Source of the DNA: Torreya grandis | Lineage: Eukaryota; Streptophyta; Pinopsida; Cupressales; Taxaceae | Direction: 5' to 3' | Assembly (NCBI GenBank): GCA_037957365.1 | Contig: JARHVA010003166.1 | Span: 1,493,501 to 1,557,500, forward strand | Length of the DNA stretch: 64,000 nt | Shown here: positions 1-11,155 of the stretch, piece by piece | How the letters are laid out: each line of letters begins with the position of its first letter | How positions within the stretch are numbered: position 1 is the stretch's first letter | Program-made: the position numbers and the translations under genes | Notes under the pieces: generated by a model | What the model saw: only the letters and a program-made list of their open reading frames with translations | The model's database searches: none | Told to the model about the DNA's origin: nothing

Positions 1-399
1 AATTAGTTTTATAATGCCAAATTATTGAGCCAATCAAATCCAAATGCTAAAGATGTTAAGAGGAAATGAAGGTAGCCAAGCCTCCTTTGATGAAGACTCA
101 TTGAGCACAATCCAAGCAAGCCACTTCAACAAGTTATTTGGAGCATTCAAGGAAGGTGAAGGAAGGTTTATTTGCATTTAGTTGTTGTTTTCATATGTAT
201 GTTTTTATTAAGCTCCCCTAGTGTCTATGCCTAGAGATTTTATGCTAGTTAGTGTGTTTCTATCATTTTTTTTTCATTTTAGAACTAACATAATATAAAC
301 CATCCCCTCTTGAGTCAAATTCCTAGTTCACACTTAGTATAGCTTTGGATACAATTATGGGGTTAAACATATGAACCTCTAATTAAATACTATCTTTTA
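1..399. other. unassigned AT-rich sequence
   Basis: No reading frame, terminal repeat or RNA gene was recognised here. It lies downstream, on the minus strand, of the chromovirus-like gag fragment, so it may be a decayed internal part of that element or older flanking sequence. Confidence 0.4.
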
Positions 400-965
400 G
401 TCCACCCAAAAAAAAGTTAGTCAAATTTTCCTCATTGATATCCTCTACACATAAGGATAGATTTTGAAATTGATGAATATAATCCTTCACTATTCTTATT
501 TGTCATAGTTTGGCTAATTGGTTAAAGTAGTTTTTAGAAACATTATCCTGATAATGAGACATTAGTTCATTAGAGAATATTGACCATGTAATAGGAGCAC
601 CAATCTTCTTCATTTGATCACAAAACTAATTATACCAAATGAATGGCTTAGGTTCTAGATACAGAGATACCACAACCACCTTTTGAGAGCTAGGAGTTTG
701 GTGTAAATTAAATAGATTTTCAATGTGAGTGATCTAAGTGAGTGGATCCTTATCATCAAATTTGTGCAATTCTACTTTTGGCAACATCGATTTTACCCCT
801 ATATTGGTGTTTTTAGTATTGAGAGGAGGAGGAATAGTAGGAAAAAGTAGAGGATTGTTGAGTGGTAAATGAGATGAAATGGTAGCTAATTGTGTCATGA
901 TTTGATGCAACTAATTGTTAATGCCATTAAAATTCCATTTCATTATTGATATTTGAACTTTGGAC
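400..965 (-). pseudogene. gag fragment of an antisense Ty3/gypsy (chromovirus-like) retrotransposon
   Basis: Read on the minus strand from about 960 down to 410, a conceptual frame with several stops gives the usual order of a plant chromovirus-type Gag. A KIDVAKVELHKFDDKDPL segment matches the KxDFPKFDGxDPL pattern, followed by ITHIENLFNLHQTPSSQKV, then SLYLEPKPFIWYN, ITWSIFSNEL, and a DYIHQFQNL segment. Gag forms the virus-like particle that packages element RNA. At least three in-frame stops are visible and no pol follows within the window. The tRNA-iMet-like primer site just upstream fits the assignment. The lineage (Tekay/Reina-like) is an inference from Gag style. Confidence 0.7.
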
Positions 966-1477
966 TTACGAATTCTTGTACATTAGGATATGTATATTTG
1001 ACTAGATTTAATAAATAATATCAGATCATTCAGACTTCATGTCATCCTTTAAAGGATTTTTAAGGGTGTCTTGCCATTTTCCCTATCTGTGGGTGTAAAG
1101 ACCAGCCATACAAAGGCTTGATGGTGAACCTTATTTTACCCCATTGACCCAAATTTTACCACTATTTTTTTAAAATATTTTAGCCTCAAATCACAAATAT
1201 CAAAGAATAGATCCAAACTAGTTTTTTCTAAGGTTTCTAAAAATATTTAAAAAAACTAAAAAAATCTACAAATTGCATGCTATGAAGTAATATGAAAAAC
1301 CTAAAATGGTGATTAATTTTTAAAATTATATCCAAATGAGATGAAATTTTAATGTAAACTTAATTAAATGATTCCACAACTACAGTAAAAAAATTGTAGA
1401 GACATTCACATCCATTTGTAATATATATCCAAATTTCAAGATCTAGGGTTTTTGACCTGATTATGGCTCAAATCGAT

Positions 1478-1489
1478 GCATTGATACCA
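1478..1489 (-). other. primer binding site, tRNA-iMet type
   Basis: The minus strand reads TGGTATCAATGC, close to the standard plant retrotransposon primer site TGGTATCAGAGC complementary to initiator tRNA-Met. It lies two bases after a likely LTR end (TTCCA) and before the antisense gag fragment, the expected order. Confidence 0.65.
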
Positions 1490-1491
1490 CT

Positions 1492-1764
1492 TGGAATGTT
1501 AATAATTCACCAAACAAGTAGATATACATCATTATATCACAATGATATGGAAATATAGTAGAAAATATGAATAATCGATAGGCCACTTTGAGGGGGTAAC
1601 CTCCTAAATGCTTGTAATAAGAATGAATACTCAAAATATGGTGATGAAAAACTAACCCTACCTCTTATATATAGTGTAAAAAGACCATGTGACATCCATA
1701 GGCCCACCTAATAAGTACATAAATGTATAAATAAATGTAAAATAATATGCAAAAGGGTTATGCA
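1492..1764 (-). mobile_element. LTR remnant of the antisense chromovirus-like element
   Basis: Sequence between the primer site and the start of element A homology (about 1761) has LTR character on the minus strand. A TATA box CTATATATAAGAG is at about 1662-1675, with leader-like sequence running to the PBS. The outer limit is set only by where homology to 14260 onward begins. The insertion appears to have landed in the accessory ORF of a preceding copy of element A. No second LTR or target duplication can be checked inside the window. Confidence 0.5.
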
Positions 1765-2780
1765 AGCCACAATTCAACTACACATATCCTTAGACACGCC
1801 AATGATTAAGGGTGTAGCATTAACCCCTAAGATGAGTAATATTTTCCCTTCATCTCAACCCATTATTTTCACATCACCAACTTTGAGTGGTCCTACACAT
1901 TTAATTGATACATTCAGTGCTTTGGCTTCTACCCTTCCACCAGTTCCCAAATTCATAACTTCTATGTTCATTATGGAGAAGAAATAACTTCCTCATGCTC
2001 AACATCATCCTTTAATATATTCTTAGAAATGAGGTTATTCATATCAATTAATTTTATGACTATAAATTTAGGATAATATATATTCAAATTCTAAATTTAT
2101 CCTTCATAGCTATTAATTTGCTCTTTCAAAATTATGGAGTCATCATGGAGAAGAAATAAATTTTGAAAGAGAAGATTAATCGCTATGAAGGATGAATTTA
2201 GACTTTGAATCTATATTATCCTAAATTGATGGTCATAAAATTAATTGATATGAATACCCTCATTGCTAAGAATATATTAAAGGATGATGTTGAGCATGAG
2301 GAACTACACAGGGTTGTTCAATTTCAGATAAGAGTGCTGATATAGTCTGTGGAATGAGCCAATGAGGCTCATGATAAGGTAATTGATGTATTATATGAGA
2401 TTTATGGCATGATGAACTTAATTTCATGTTGACTAGTAGATGATGCCAACAATCTCCTTTAGGAAGAATAGGTATAGATAATTTCAAAGTAATTATTGAG
2501 GAGTCTATAAAGGACACAATCTTTATCCTAAGTTCTATCCATAAGTTCATCAAGTATGAGAAAGTAATTGATCAAATGAGAATAGAAATTCAGGGCATAA
2601 GAACCTTTAGAAGAGAACTATTTAATGTCCAAGAAGATTGTGCAGCCTCCAACATCTATTCTTATGGGTTGGACGTAGAGTGAATTCAAGAGATTTTTAA
2701 GGCCTTTGATGCATATACAGAGAACCTATAGGCCAAGAATGATAATAAATTTAAGAAAATTCTAGACATTAATTAATTTT
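1761..2780 (+). pseudogene. 3' part of the accessory ORF from a preceding tandem copy of element A
   Basis: This stretch is homologous to the accessory ORF at 14260-15815. Both encode a segment like MSNIFPSSQPIIFTSPTLSG followed by LIDTFSALASTLPPVPKF, and both end with a stretch encoding EIFKAFDAYT just before the LTR. Multiple stops and frameshifts destroy the frame. The middle has been replaced by an inverted duplication (1991-2301). It lies immediately upstream of an element A LTR, so it belongs to a partial copy preceding the complete one. Confidence 0.7.
1991..2301. repeat. large imperfect inverted repeat (arms about 142 bp, spacer about 28 bp)
   Basis: The left arm (1991-2132, beginning CCTCATGCTCAACATCATCC) reads as the reverse complement of the right arm (2160-2301, ending GGATGATGTTGAGCATGAGG), with scattered mismatches. 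The right arm is in the normal coding orientation of the accessory ORF: its homologue at about 15290-15365 has the same orientation. The left arm is therefore the inverted copy and replaces the several hundred bases found at 14400-15240 in the other copy. Confidence 0.85.
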
Positions 2781-4099
2781 CCCTCTCTTTTGAATATTTT
2801 AAAATGTTATTATCATTTGTAATTTCATTTCAACACATTGCACATTGTAATTGTAAAAGTATAGCTATATTTTTTTACTCTTTTTTATTAAAAAAAAGAC
2901 ATATTTTTTACACTTTATATTTTTTCATAATGTAAAAAGTTACAAAAATCATAATAAAAAATTGCACTTTCCATTTTGATTAATGTGAATTATTAAAAAG
3001 GTGTGAATTCATGAAGTGTAAATTGCATGATTCCTTTTGTCAAAAGTGATAAAGACTTAGAAAGTTGTAAAAGTCTCACTTAAAGTTTTTTTCACACTGA
3101 GGTTTACATGAGAAGAAACTTGGAATTAATTTTAAATGTTATCTTTTATTTTAAAAGATAATTTTTATTTTAGGCACCTCTTTTTGCATGAGAAAGCTAT
3201 TTTCAAAAACTATTAGATATGGAAGCGTTGTATAGAGATCTTCAGTTCCAGTCACACCATGCTACACCCAGGATCACTCCCAACTTATGCATGCCATGTT
3301 CTATCCATTTTATAGGTTCATAAAATCCAAAAATAGAAGATCTTATGTCTCTTGCATGAGGGTTCTCAGACTACATGATCTTCTTTACTAGGCATTTGAG
3401 TTCAACAACTACATATATTCTAAGACATATTTTTGTATAAAAGTGGGTAGACCTTGTGGCCCAATCTATGTTTTTGTTTTCAGTTATATTTTTTGCATTT
3501 TTATTATATTTACTACAATCTTTAACCTTTAGAGAGAAATAAAGTTGAATATTTTCCTCTCTTGCATTGTGGAATATCTATGTGAGTACAAGTTATTTCA
3601 TTTTCTATGGAAGCTTTATCTTTTATTCTAGTCTCAAGAAAATTTATCTGTGGTATTTTCCCCTCTTGATAATATTGTTTGGAATAAATATCTTTTTTCC
3701 TTTTATGATAAAAACTAAAATATTGCCTCTGATTTCCAAATTTCTATGAGTCTATGCTTAAATAAATTCAATCTATTTTTTGATCTATTGTGTTTGTCAA
3801 ACAAGCATTTAGATCCACTATAAAATATTTGGTAAAATCACCATATTTTTAGTTTTCTATAAATTTCAATTCTTCAACCCTTTTCCCATCAAAACCTTAG
3901 TTTAGGATCAAAAGCACTAAAGAGCAAGATTTCCAAAAGACTAGTATTTTATTAATTTGCATCAAATTTAGAGAAAAGAAGTCAAACTTCTCTAGATATT
4001 AACCTTAAATTGCCAAGGTCACATGACTTTGGAGGCTTTTCCATTATATCATTAGGCACTTGCACAACAAGCTATAGAATCAAGTCTTATGTGATAACA
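2780..4099 (+). mobile_element. element A, LTR (5' LTR of the gag-pol copy)
   Basis: About 1.3 kb that recurs nearly colinearly at 15815-17151. It has a TATA box (TATAAAAG, 3436-3443) and an AATAAA signal at about 3537. Homology between the two copies stops near 4099/17151: this copy continues into a PBS-like site and gag, while the other runs into flanking DNA. That break marks the 3' end of the LTR. The 5' end is uncertain because the preceding accessory ORF is also shared. Similar TATA placement in both copies supports a promoter. Confidence 0.7.
3436..3443 (+). promoter_or_regulatory. LTR TATA box, element A
   Basis: TATAAAAG in TTTTGTATAAAAGTGGG. It is conserved in the other LTR as TATAAAAA at 16479-16486 within an otherwise diverged region, as expected for the core promoter of the element. 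Confidence 0.6.
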
Positions 4100-4104
4100 G
4101 TTTT

Positions 4105-4121
4105 TGGTACACCTGATGGGA
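4105..4121 (+). other. decayed primer binding site, element A
   Basis: TGGTACACCTGATGGGA follows the LTR 3' end by five bases and resembles the site of element B (TGGCGACTCTGCTGAGGA), allowing transitions and one gap. The position is right; the sequence match is weak. Confidence 0.4.
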
Positions 4122-4339
4122 CCCAAAAATTACATCAAGATTGGTGTTATTCTCAGCAAGCATTATACGAGTTTTGTGCAAATGTGAAATTACTTAGTGA
4201 CTCCATTGACTTATGAACTCATGATTTCAAGGTGATGTATGCCAATAAAATAAACAAGATCATCTACTTAAGGTAAGAGGGCTGATTTTTTAGAATTATC
4301 ATTTCTATCAAAAAAGAGATCAAAAGTAATCACCCCTCA

Positions 4340-5940
4340 ACCTAAGGTATATCATATGCTTTTATTTCCTTCCCCTTTGATAACTCCTATCAGTGTTATA
4401 CCTCCTAAACTGGCTAGAAATTATAATTTCATAGATTTCAATATAAAAAAACCACTCATTTTGGCCAAGCATGATGATATACCAATCTTGGCCTTAAAAA
4501 TTATGCTATATTTTACTAGTGAAACCCTTACCACTGCTTCAGAACACATACAAGATATTGCTAACTTATGTTCAATCCATAACATGTTCCAAGACAATGT
4601 TGTAATTAGACTCTTAGTCTCCTCTTTCAAGGGGAAAGTCTTACAATGGTACAGAGACCTTGTTCATGCCTCAATCTGAGTTTGGGATGAGTTAGGCACT
4701 ATGATGTGCACCCATTTTGAGGACAAGAGTGATCACCTTTCCTTGGTTGAATAGTTAACTATTATTCAATGATCTCCTCATGATAAAATAAATGACTTCA
4801 ATTACCATTTAGAGAAGGCCTACAATAGAATCCCAGTCTTAGTTAAACCCACAAAAAATAATGTTTTCCTATATTAATTGAAATCCCTCAATAGTGATAT
4901 AGTTGTAATGATTCAATCAATGGGTGGCACCACACTTTTTGAAGCTTATGATATCATAATAAGGGAATAAAATTATTTAATCTAAGTTTTTAAAATTACA
5001 CCAATTCTATCAATGCATCTATTTCCATAAATAGCCCTTATTCCCCCACATGTACTTTTTTTAATTCCCACTATGAGAAAGACACCTGATTTGACTCCTA
5101 CATCTTCATATGATCTATATGAGGTAAAATCATTACTTAAGAGCTTTGGAAATGAGTTAGTGGCAATGAAAAGGAAGCAAGCCCAAAACTACAAAAAAAT
5201 TTAGCCATCTAACCTTGCATACTAAGGGAATAGACATCTATATCAAGGTAAAAACTAACAACAAATATAGAGTTCATAGCCAAGACCTCTAAACACTTAT
5301 GATTTACCAACACTATGAGATCTCAAATCCATTATCCCTATTCAAAATAATTTGGCTCAAGACCATGAGTGGTGTTATCCTTAAAATCAGCCCCATAATT
5401 AAAACACTTTCCCCAATGGTGTAATCAGTCAAGACTTAATGGTGAAAGGCATAGCAAGCACATAAGGACAATAAGAAGAATCTACTTCTCAACAAGAAGA
5501 CATAGAAGAACCTGCTCAAAGTGAAGCAATTATTCTAAAATATCATAAGGATGAATTTGATGGGATAAGCTAAGAGAAAGCATTTTTTAATGGTGGAGGT
5601 CATATGACAACTAATACATGTTCTAAGAAAAGAGAAAAAGAATTTGATTAGCCCCCTAGGGTGGAACAAGCTTCAAATTCTAAATCTATAGCAGAACCAA
5701 CAAAGATCAACATAGTGCAAAGGTCACCCTTTGTACCTAAAAATCAATTCAAAGAAAAGGTTCCCATTCTAAATCTTGTAAAAGAGGATGCATCCCCTAT
5801 AAAATCATTAGCAAAGGCTAATAATATCCCTTTTAGCATAGTTGATCAAATAAATAAGACTAATCTGAACATCATTATGTGGGAAGCAATGTCTATACTA
5901 TCACAAAAGGGACTTACTATTGGAGACTTTGAATAAATTC
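4340..5940 (+). pseudogene. gag of element A (Tat-group Ty3/gypsy)
   Basis: The capsid region is readable at 4356-5000. TTASEHIQDIANLCSI corresponds to the EHVxxF block of element B, then VVIRLLVSSFKGKVLQWYRD (the RLFxxSLxGxAxxWF motif), then VWDELGTMMCTHF. Downstream, 5661-5936 encodes a linker ending near NNIPFSIVDQINKTN, similar in position to the B linker before its protease. Stops include TGA at about 4677 and several TAG/TAA later. Compared with B the protein is heavily decayed and several frames are needed. It would have been the N-terminal part of a Gag-Pol polyprotein. Confidence 0.7.
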
Positions 5941-6009
5941 TAGATATTATAAAAGGTTCTAGCCAAGGGACCTACACCTATAATAAATTTATGTTAGCCT
6001 TAAGTTGAT

Positions 6010-6400
6010 AATAAACTGGGAAAAAATGGTAAGCCTACCCCCTTCTATCTTTCACTTATAATAGGGAAGCATCTAGTACACAATTTCATGGTAGATTCAG
6101 GGGATATTAGTTCAGTAATGCCCAAAAAAATAGCTAATGCTTTGGGAATAAAAAAAACACCTATTAATAAGTGAGTAGTGCAACTAGATGGGACTGTTGT
6201 TCAAATAGTAAGAACCATAAAGGGACTAAACCTCACTATTCATGTTTTCCCAAGCCTATCAATTAATCAAGATATTTTAGTCATAGATCTTCCCCCCTAC
6301 TTTGCCATTTATATTTCCAGAGATTGCACTACAAATTTGGGAGGATATCCATATGCATATTAGTCTCATATGCTACTTAGAAGGAGATATGGAACTAGAA
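6010..6400 (+). pseudogene. aspartic protease domain of element A
   Basis: The frame starting near 6015 encodes PFYLSLIIGKHLVHNFMVDS then GDISSVMPKKIANALGI. It aligns with element B's PFYVSLLINGYKLSNYIIDS then GASNNVMPAKVADSLGL. The catalytic D-S/T-G triplet is kept as DSG, but the following Ala is Asp. The protease matures the polyprotein. A stop at about 6172 and later changes break the frame. Confidence 0.75.
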
Positions 6401-6689
6401 TAATAATAAGAGTTGATTTAATTGTAAAATATCATATAGAACCATCCAATCCTATTCCTCCTATAGAAATTATTTGTACATTACAAGATCAAGAAGAGGA
6501 AGAAATGGATCAAGAGAATGCAACACATGTAGAGGAAATTATAGATACTCATTTGGATAATGGGGATCATCCCTAAAAAATTTATCCTTATGACTATGTA
6601 TAGGAAATAGGGTTAGGGACATATTTCATTCATGAGAAAGATGCAATTATCTCAAATTTAGTAAAATTAGTCAAAGATATTCAAAGGAT

Positions 6690-7100
6690 GTGGTAGTTAT
6701 TTTTTGATGTCTCAAGAAGCAAAAATGGTGTAGGTAGGGGAATTGTATTGATCTCCCCATATAAGGAGAGATACTTCTACTCATTTAGACTTCAATTCAA
6801 TTATACTAACAATGTAGCTAAATACAAAGCCTTGACTTGAGGCCTCTAATTGGCCAAAGATAGAAGAATCAAGATTTTATAGATATTTGGTGATAGTGAG
6901 CTCATCGTTCACCAATTTAGGTCAAAAAGTGTAACAAAAAATAATTTGCTAAGGTATTACAAACATAGGGTTTGGGACCTATTAGAAGATTTCATCACTT
7001 TGAATATTCAAGTGGTACTAAGGGCATAGAATAAAGATGATAATTACATGGCCTCGATGGGGTCCTAGTATAACCTCCTAGTTGAAATAAAGAAGAAGAA
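6690..7100 (+). pseudogene. archaeal-type RNase H (aRH) of element A, located before RT
   Basis: The frame encodes LFFDVSRSKNGVGRGIVL, then FRLQFNYTNNVAKYKAL, then IFGDSELIVHQF, then LRYYKHRVWDLLEDFITLNI. This is the second RNase H type of Tat elements (compare element B at 20000-20400). Of the acidic residues, Asp of FFD and Asp of FGD remain, while Glu of AEYE has become Lys (AKYK). Several stops interrupt it. It lies between protease and RT, unlike in element D where it follows gRH. Confidence 0.75.
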
Positions 7101-7419
7101 TAGCCAGCACATGAGGTTGATCATAAGGCCTTATGTCCCTAATAATGCAACCAAATGTCAAGTCTTCGATAGTGACAAGTAGATTGTAAATTTTCTGAGA
7201 GAAGAGGTTGATTTTTTAGAAAAGAATCAACCAAGGATATAAGACCAATATGGTGATCAAATTATTCATCTAAAAATGAACAAACTACCTATGGGTCTTA
7301 TTACACTAGAAAACATCTTCAATTCAGATGATTAGTTGAAAGGTGAAAATAAGAGCATTACAATAATGAAGAGGATCGTGAACCCATCATCATCTCAGAA
7401 GGTAAGTCTCTCAAGATAG

Positions 7420-8400
7420 GTAAGGTATGCAATATTTTTAAAAATCATGATTTTGTTTAATTATGTTAAGAGTTTGATGATAACTTTGCTTGAAGTTATC
7501 ATGATTTAAAAGGATTTGATCCAAGTTTAGCACAACACACTATAGAACTAGATCCAAATACAAAACCTGGTAGGTAGAAACAAAGACACATCAATCCCAA
7601 GATTGAACCCTTGATGAAAAATGAGCTCTCTAAATTGGTAGAGGCTAATATAATATTTTTAATCAAACTTTCATCTTAGGTAGCAAAAATGGTCCCTATC
7701 AAAAATAAAAAGGGTGAAATCCGACTATGCATGGATTTTAGAGACTTGAACAAAGCATTGTTGAAATATCACTATCCTCTTCCCCCTATGGAATAAGTTC
7801 TATAGACTATATTAAGATCTAAAATATTCTCTCTTTTAGATGGTTATTCAGATTATAACCAAATCTTGGTATAGGAATCAGATCAATTTAAAATCACCTT
7901 CACCACCAAATGGGGCACATATGTATACAGTAAGATGCCATTTGGTCTGATAAATGCAAGTGAAAATTTTTAGAGAGCCATGGATATGGCATTCAAGGGT
8001 TTAATAAATGATATAATTCTAGTATATCTAGATTATACTATAATCTACTCAGAACATGTTGATGCACATCTAGACCACCTGAGAAAGATTTTTGAAAGGT
8101 GTAGAGAATTTGGTGTTTCCCTTAACCTAAAGAAGTGCATGTTCATAGTACATGAGGGAAAGCTACTATGATACATAATGTCAAAATAATGTCTTGTAAT
8201 AAACCCTGAATGAGTTAGATCCACATCTTCATTAGCACTACTGAGTCACAAAAAGGGCCTACAAAGCTTTCTTGGGAAGTTCAACTTTGTGAGAAGATTT
8301 GTTCTAAATTTTGCCTTTTTGGCAAAGCTCTTTATTACAATGCTAAAGAAGGGAACTCTTTTTTGCTAGATGTAGGAGGGAAAATATAGATTTAAAACCA
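7420..8400 (+). pseudogene. reverse transcriptase domain of element A
   Basis: Typical Ty3 RT blocks are in one main frame: AKMVPIKNKKGEIRLCMDFR, then SLLDGYSDYNQI, FTTKWGTYVYSKMPFGLINA, and LNLKKCMFIVHEGKLL. The active-site YLDD reads YLDY at about 8020, so the second catalytic Asp is lost. At least six stops lie between 7680 and 8210, mostly TAG or TAA in place of Gln or Trp. RT would copy element RNA to cDNA in the particle. It continues directly into the connection and gRH region. Confidence 0.85.
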
Positions 8401-8890
8401 TCAAATAGGCCATCTCCCAAGCCCCTACACTAATTAACCTAAACTATGAGAAGGATTATATCCTCTATGTATTTGGGGGGAAGGAAACATCTTAGCAATT
8501 CTAACTCAGCACAATCAAGAAGATTTAGATCAGCCAATATCTTTCTTCAGCCAATCTTTGAAAGGTTATGAAGAGAATTATAGTTTTGTGGAGAAGTAGG
8601 TATATTTGGTAACTAAATCACTCAATAAACTTAGGTATGTGATCTCCAAAAATAAGATACACCTGATGGTGAGTCATTAGAGTGTCAAAGAATTTTTTTT
8701 GAGTAGGGAGATAAATGAAAAAAGAGTAGGATGGATTACTAAGGTCATGGAGTATGATGTAGATATCATGATCATAAAGTTTGATGTAGATATCATGATC
8801 ATAAAGCTAGTAAGAGGAAAAGGAATGTGTGAATAATTAGACACCAACATTAAGACTATTGAACCAGTATCTGGCATAGTGTATGCTTAA
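8400..8890 (+). pseudogene. Ty3-type RNase H (gRH) of element A
   Basis: Follows the RT thumb and connection (FLGKFNFVRRFV at about 8275). The fragment APTLINLNYEKDYILYVFGG matches B's APVLVCPDYTKGFKIYSYAS, and QPISFFSQSLKGYEENYSFV precedes a region with remnants of the C-terminal half. A 27-bp tandem duplication lies at 8756-8808. There are stops and at least one frameshift, so the domain cannot function. Confidence 0.7.
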
Positions 8891-8929
8891 ACTATACCTC
8901 AGCCAAATAATCCACCTTCTTTCAATAGT

Positions 8930-10157
8930 TAGATTCAAGACATGACCCATTTCCTACAGAGTGGAGAATACCCCTATGGCTTCCAATAGTCAAAGAAAAG
9001 GTATTTTTGACTCCAATCAATTCCCTCTTTTTTTATTGATGGAATTTTATTTTGAAAGGACATGAATGGAATATTGTTAAGATGTATTGAGTACGATCAA
9101 GTTCTCAAAGTGCTTGAGTAATTTCATGATGGACCATTAGGAGGACATTTTTATATAAGGAATACAACTATCAAGATAATGAGAGGAGGCTACTATTGGC
9201 CTAAGTTATTCAAAGATGCCCATCAGTAGGTAAGAAATTGTGAAAAGTGTGATTACTTCACTAGTAAGCAAAGACTAGTTGCACTTCCTCTTAGACCAAT
9301 TCAATAAGATTAGCCATTTGTTCAATGGAGATTAGATTTCATTGGCATGATCAATCCATCATCAAGTGTAGGCCATAAATGGGTTGTCATAGCAATGGAT
9401 TATTTTACATGATGGACTAAAGCAGTTTCTCTAAAAAATACCACTAAAACATCTATTTTGGAATTCATGGATAGCATAGTTTCAAGGTTTGGTGTTCCTT
9501 GCGCTATAATATCAGATAATGCTAAGGCATTTATAGGCACTTAGGTTAGTGAATGGGATATCAAACATAATATGTACTTGATCACTTCTTCAAATTATTA
9601 CCCCCAAGTTAATGGATTAGCTGAGTCAACTAACAAGAACTTGATTAGAATTATTAAATGAATAATAGAGGATAACTAGAGGACGTGGCATACAAAACTA
9701 AAATCAGCACTATGGGCTAATAGAATTACATTGAAATGAGCCATTGATAATTCACCTTTTATGCTAGTATATGGAAGAGAATCATGAGTACCATTATCAA
9801 TCAAACTTCCATCTGTAGATCTCAATGATGAAATTATGGTGAGACTAGTTGAACTCATAGAGCTTGAATAAATCAGGCATCAATCAATGAAAGTCTTGAA
9901 AGCAAATTAGGCACAAACCAAGAAGACTTCTGATAAAAATTCAACTATAAGAATCATCAACAAAGGAGACATGGTCCTCAAGTGGGATGAAAATAAAACA
10001 AAAATAGGTAAGAACATCAAATTTGGTGAAATATGGAGTGGTTTATATATCATCACTCGGTGCAAAGGAGCTAATGCATTCTAGCTCTCTAAGCTTGGTA
10101 GAGAATAACTACCAATCTTAGTTAATGGGATATACCTAAAAACTTGTTTTTGAGATA
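8930..10157 (+). pseudogene. integrase of element A
   Basis: The zinc-binding HHCC region is readable (FHDGPLGGHF, then GGYYWPKLFKDAH, then CEKCDYF). The DDE core has LDFIGMINPSSSVGHKWVVI with the first Asp, IISDNAKAF with the second Asp, and NGLAESTNKNLIRII with the Glu. The C-terminal part has NRITLK and FMLVYGRES blocks and ends at a TGA near 10157. All three catalytic acids survive but more than ten stops do not allow a protein. Integrase inserts the cDNA into chromosomes. Confidence 0.85.
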
Positions 10158-10670
10158 AGGAACTTGTGTTGAAAAGATTAAGTCTTGTAAATAATAGGGT
10201 TATTTGTGTTTTTTAGTAAGTGCTTTTGCAAAGGTCATACTCATTATGATTTATTTCCTTAAGTTGTGTTGTTTTTCCCTATTTTGTTTTTCTATTTTTT
10301 CCTATTTTGTTTGTCTTAGAAAATCATAGTTTGCTCTTCCCTAGGTTAGAATTTTTATTAGAGTAAAGTTGACTCCATGCCCAATGTCTTAGAAGGCCAT
10401 TGGATTGAAAATGATTAGTAGGCAATCATCCCATAGAGTTCATCAAAAAATGTTGAGATTTTTTGTCCCAAAAATCTCATTACATCTAACACCCTAAGGG
10501 ATACCCCCTTTGTTTTTTGTGAAAAACCCTAAATTCTTTTAAAAACCTATATTTCCCTTTACCTTGTAAAATCCAAAACTTTAGATATAATTTACACTTA
10601 TGTAAATTGATTCATGGGTTCTAGATCCCACAAAGCACCAAAACCCAAAACCATAGAATTTGGAACTCAC
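10158..10670 (+). other. spacer after element A pol
   Basis: Pyrimidine-rich, non-coding sequence between the integrase stop and the first hairpin unit. No frame similar to element B or to known retrotransposon proteins was seen. Confidence 0.4.
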
Positions 10671-11155
10671 CATGCACTTTTCACATTCCCAAATGCACAA
10701 AATACATGATAGTCTCTATATCCTACAATACACGCATCTGATAAAATCCATAACTTGGCATGCACTTTGCACATTTTCACAATGTTCAAAGTGCACGATG
10801 GGCTCAGGATCCTACCAAACCTTTAAACGCCCACTTTCATGGAACCTAGAACATTAGGTACATATTGCACATTTATAAACATGTAAATTGCACCCCAATC
10901 TCTATATTCTACTAAACAATTACCCATTTATAACATCATGAGATGAAAAACATTGAGTGAACTTTACACATTCCAAACATACAAAGTGCCCCATAGGTTT
11001 CACTTCTTGTTAAAGACAATCACCCCATTAATAGAGGGTGGACCTACTTCAATCAAGTCCAACCTCCTCCAACTCACTAAACCCCTTCTCACATAATACA
11101 TATCTTGAAGATCACATAGCACATTTTTAAATGTGCAAAGTGCATGTCAAGTCTT
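10671..11155. repeat. array of five imperfect palindromes, element A intercistronic spacer
   Basis: Five units (about 10671-10708, 10761-10795, 10858-10893, 10957-10991, 11111-11145) approximate arm CATGCACTTTGCACATTT, a 2-6 base loop, and the complementary arm AAATGTGCAAAGTGCATG. The second unit has about 13 of 15 paired positions by eye. The fifth contains a perfect GCACATTT/AAATGTGC core. Spacers are unrelated to each other. The array sits between the end of pol and the start of the accessory ORF, where element B has its own hairpin array of different sequence. Confidence 0.7.

Noticed and set aside
1761..2780. An extra ORF upstream of gag belonging to the same element A copy (Ogre-style ORF1)
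   Set aside because: It is homologous to the end of the downstream accessory ORF and is separated from gag by an LTR with its own TATA box.
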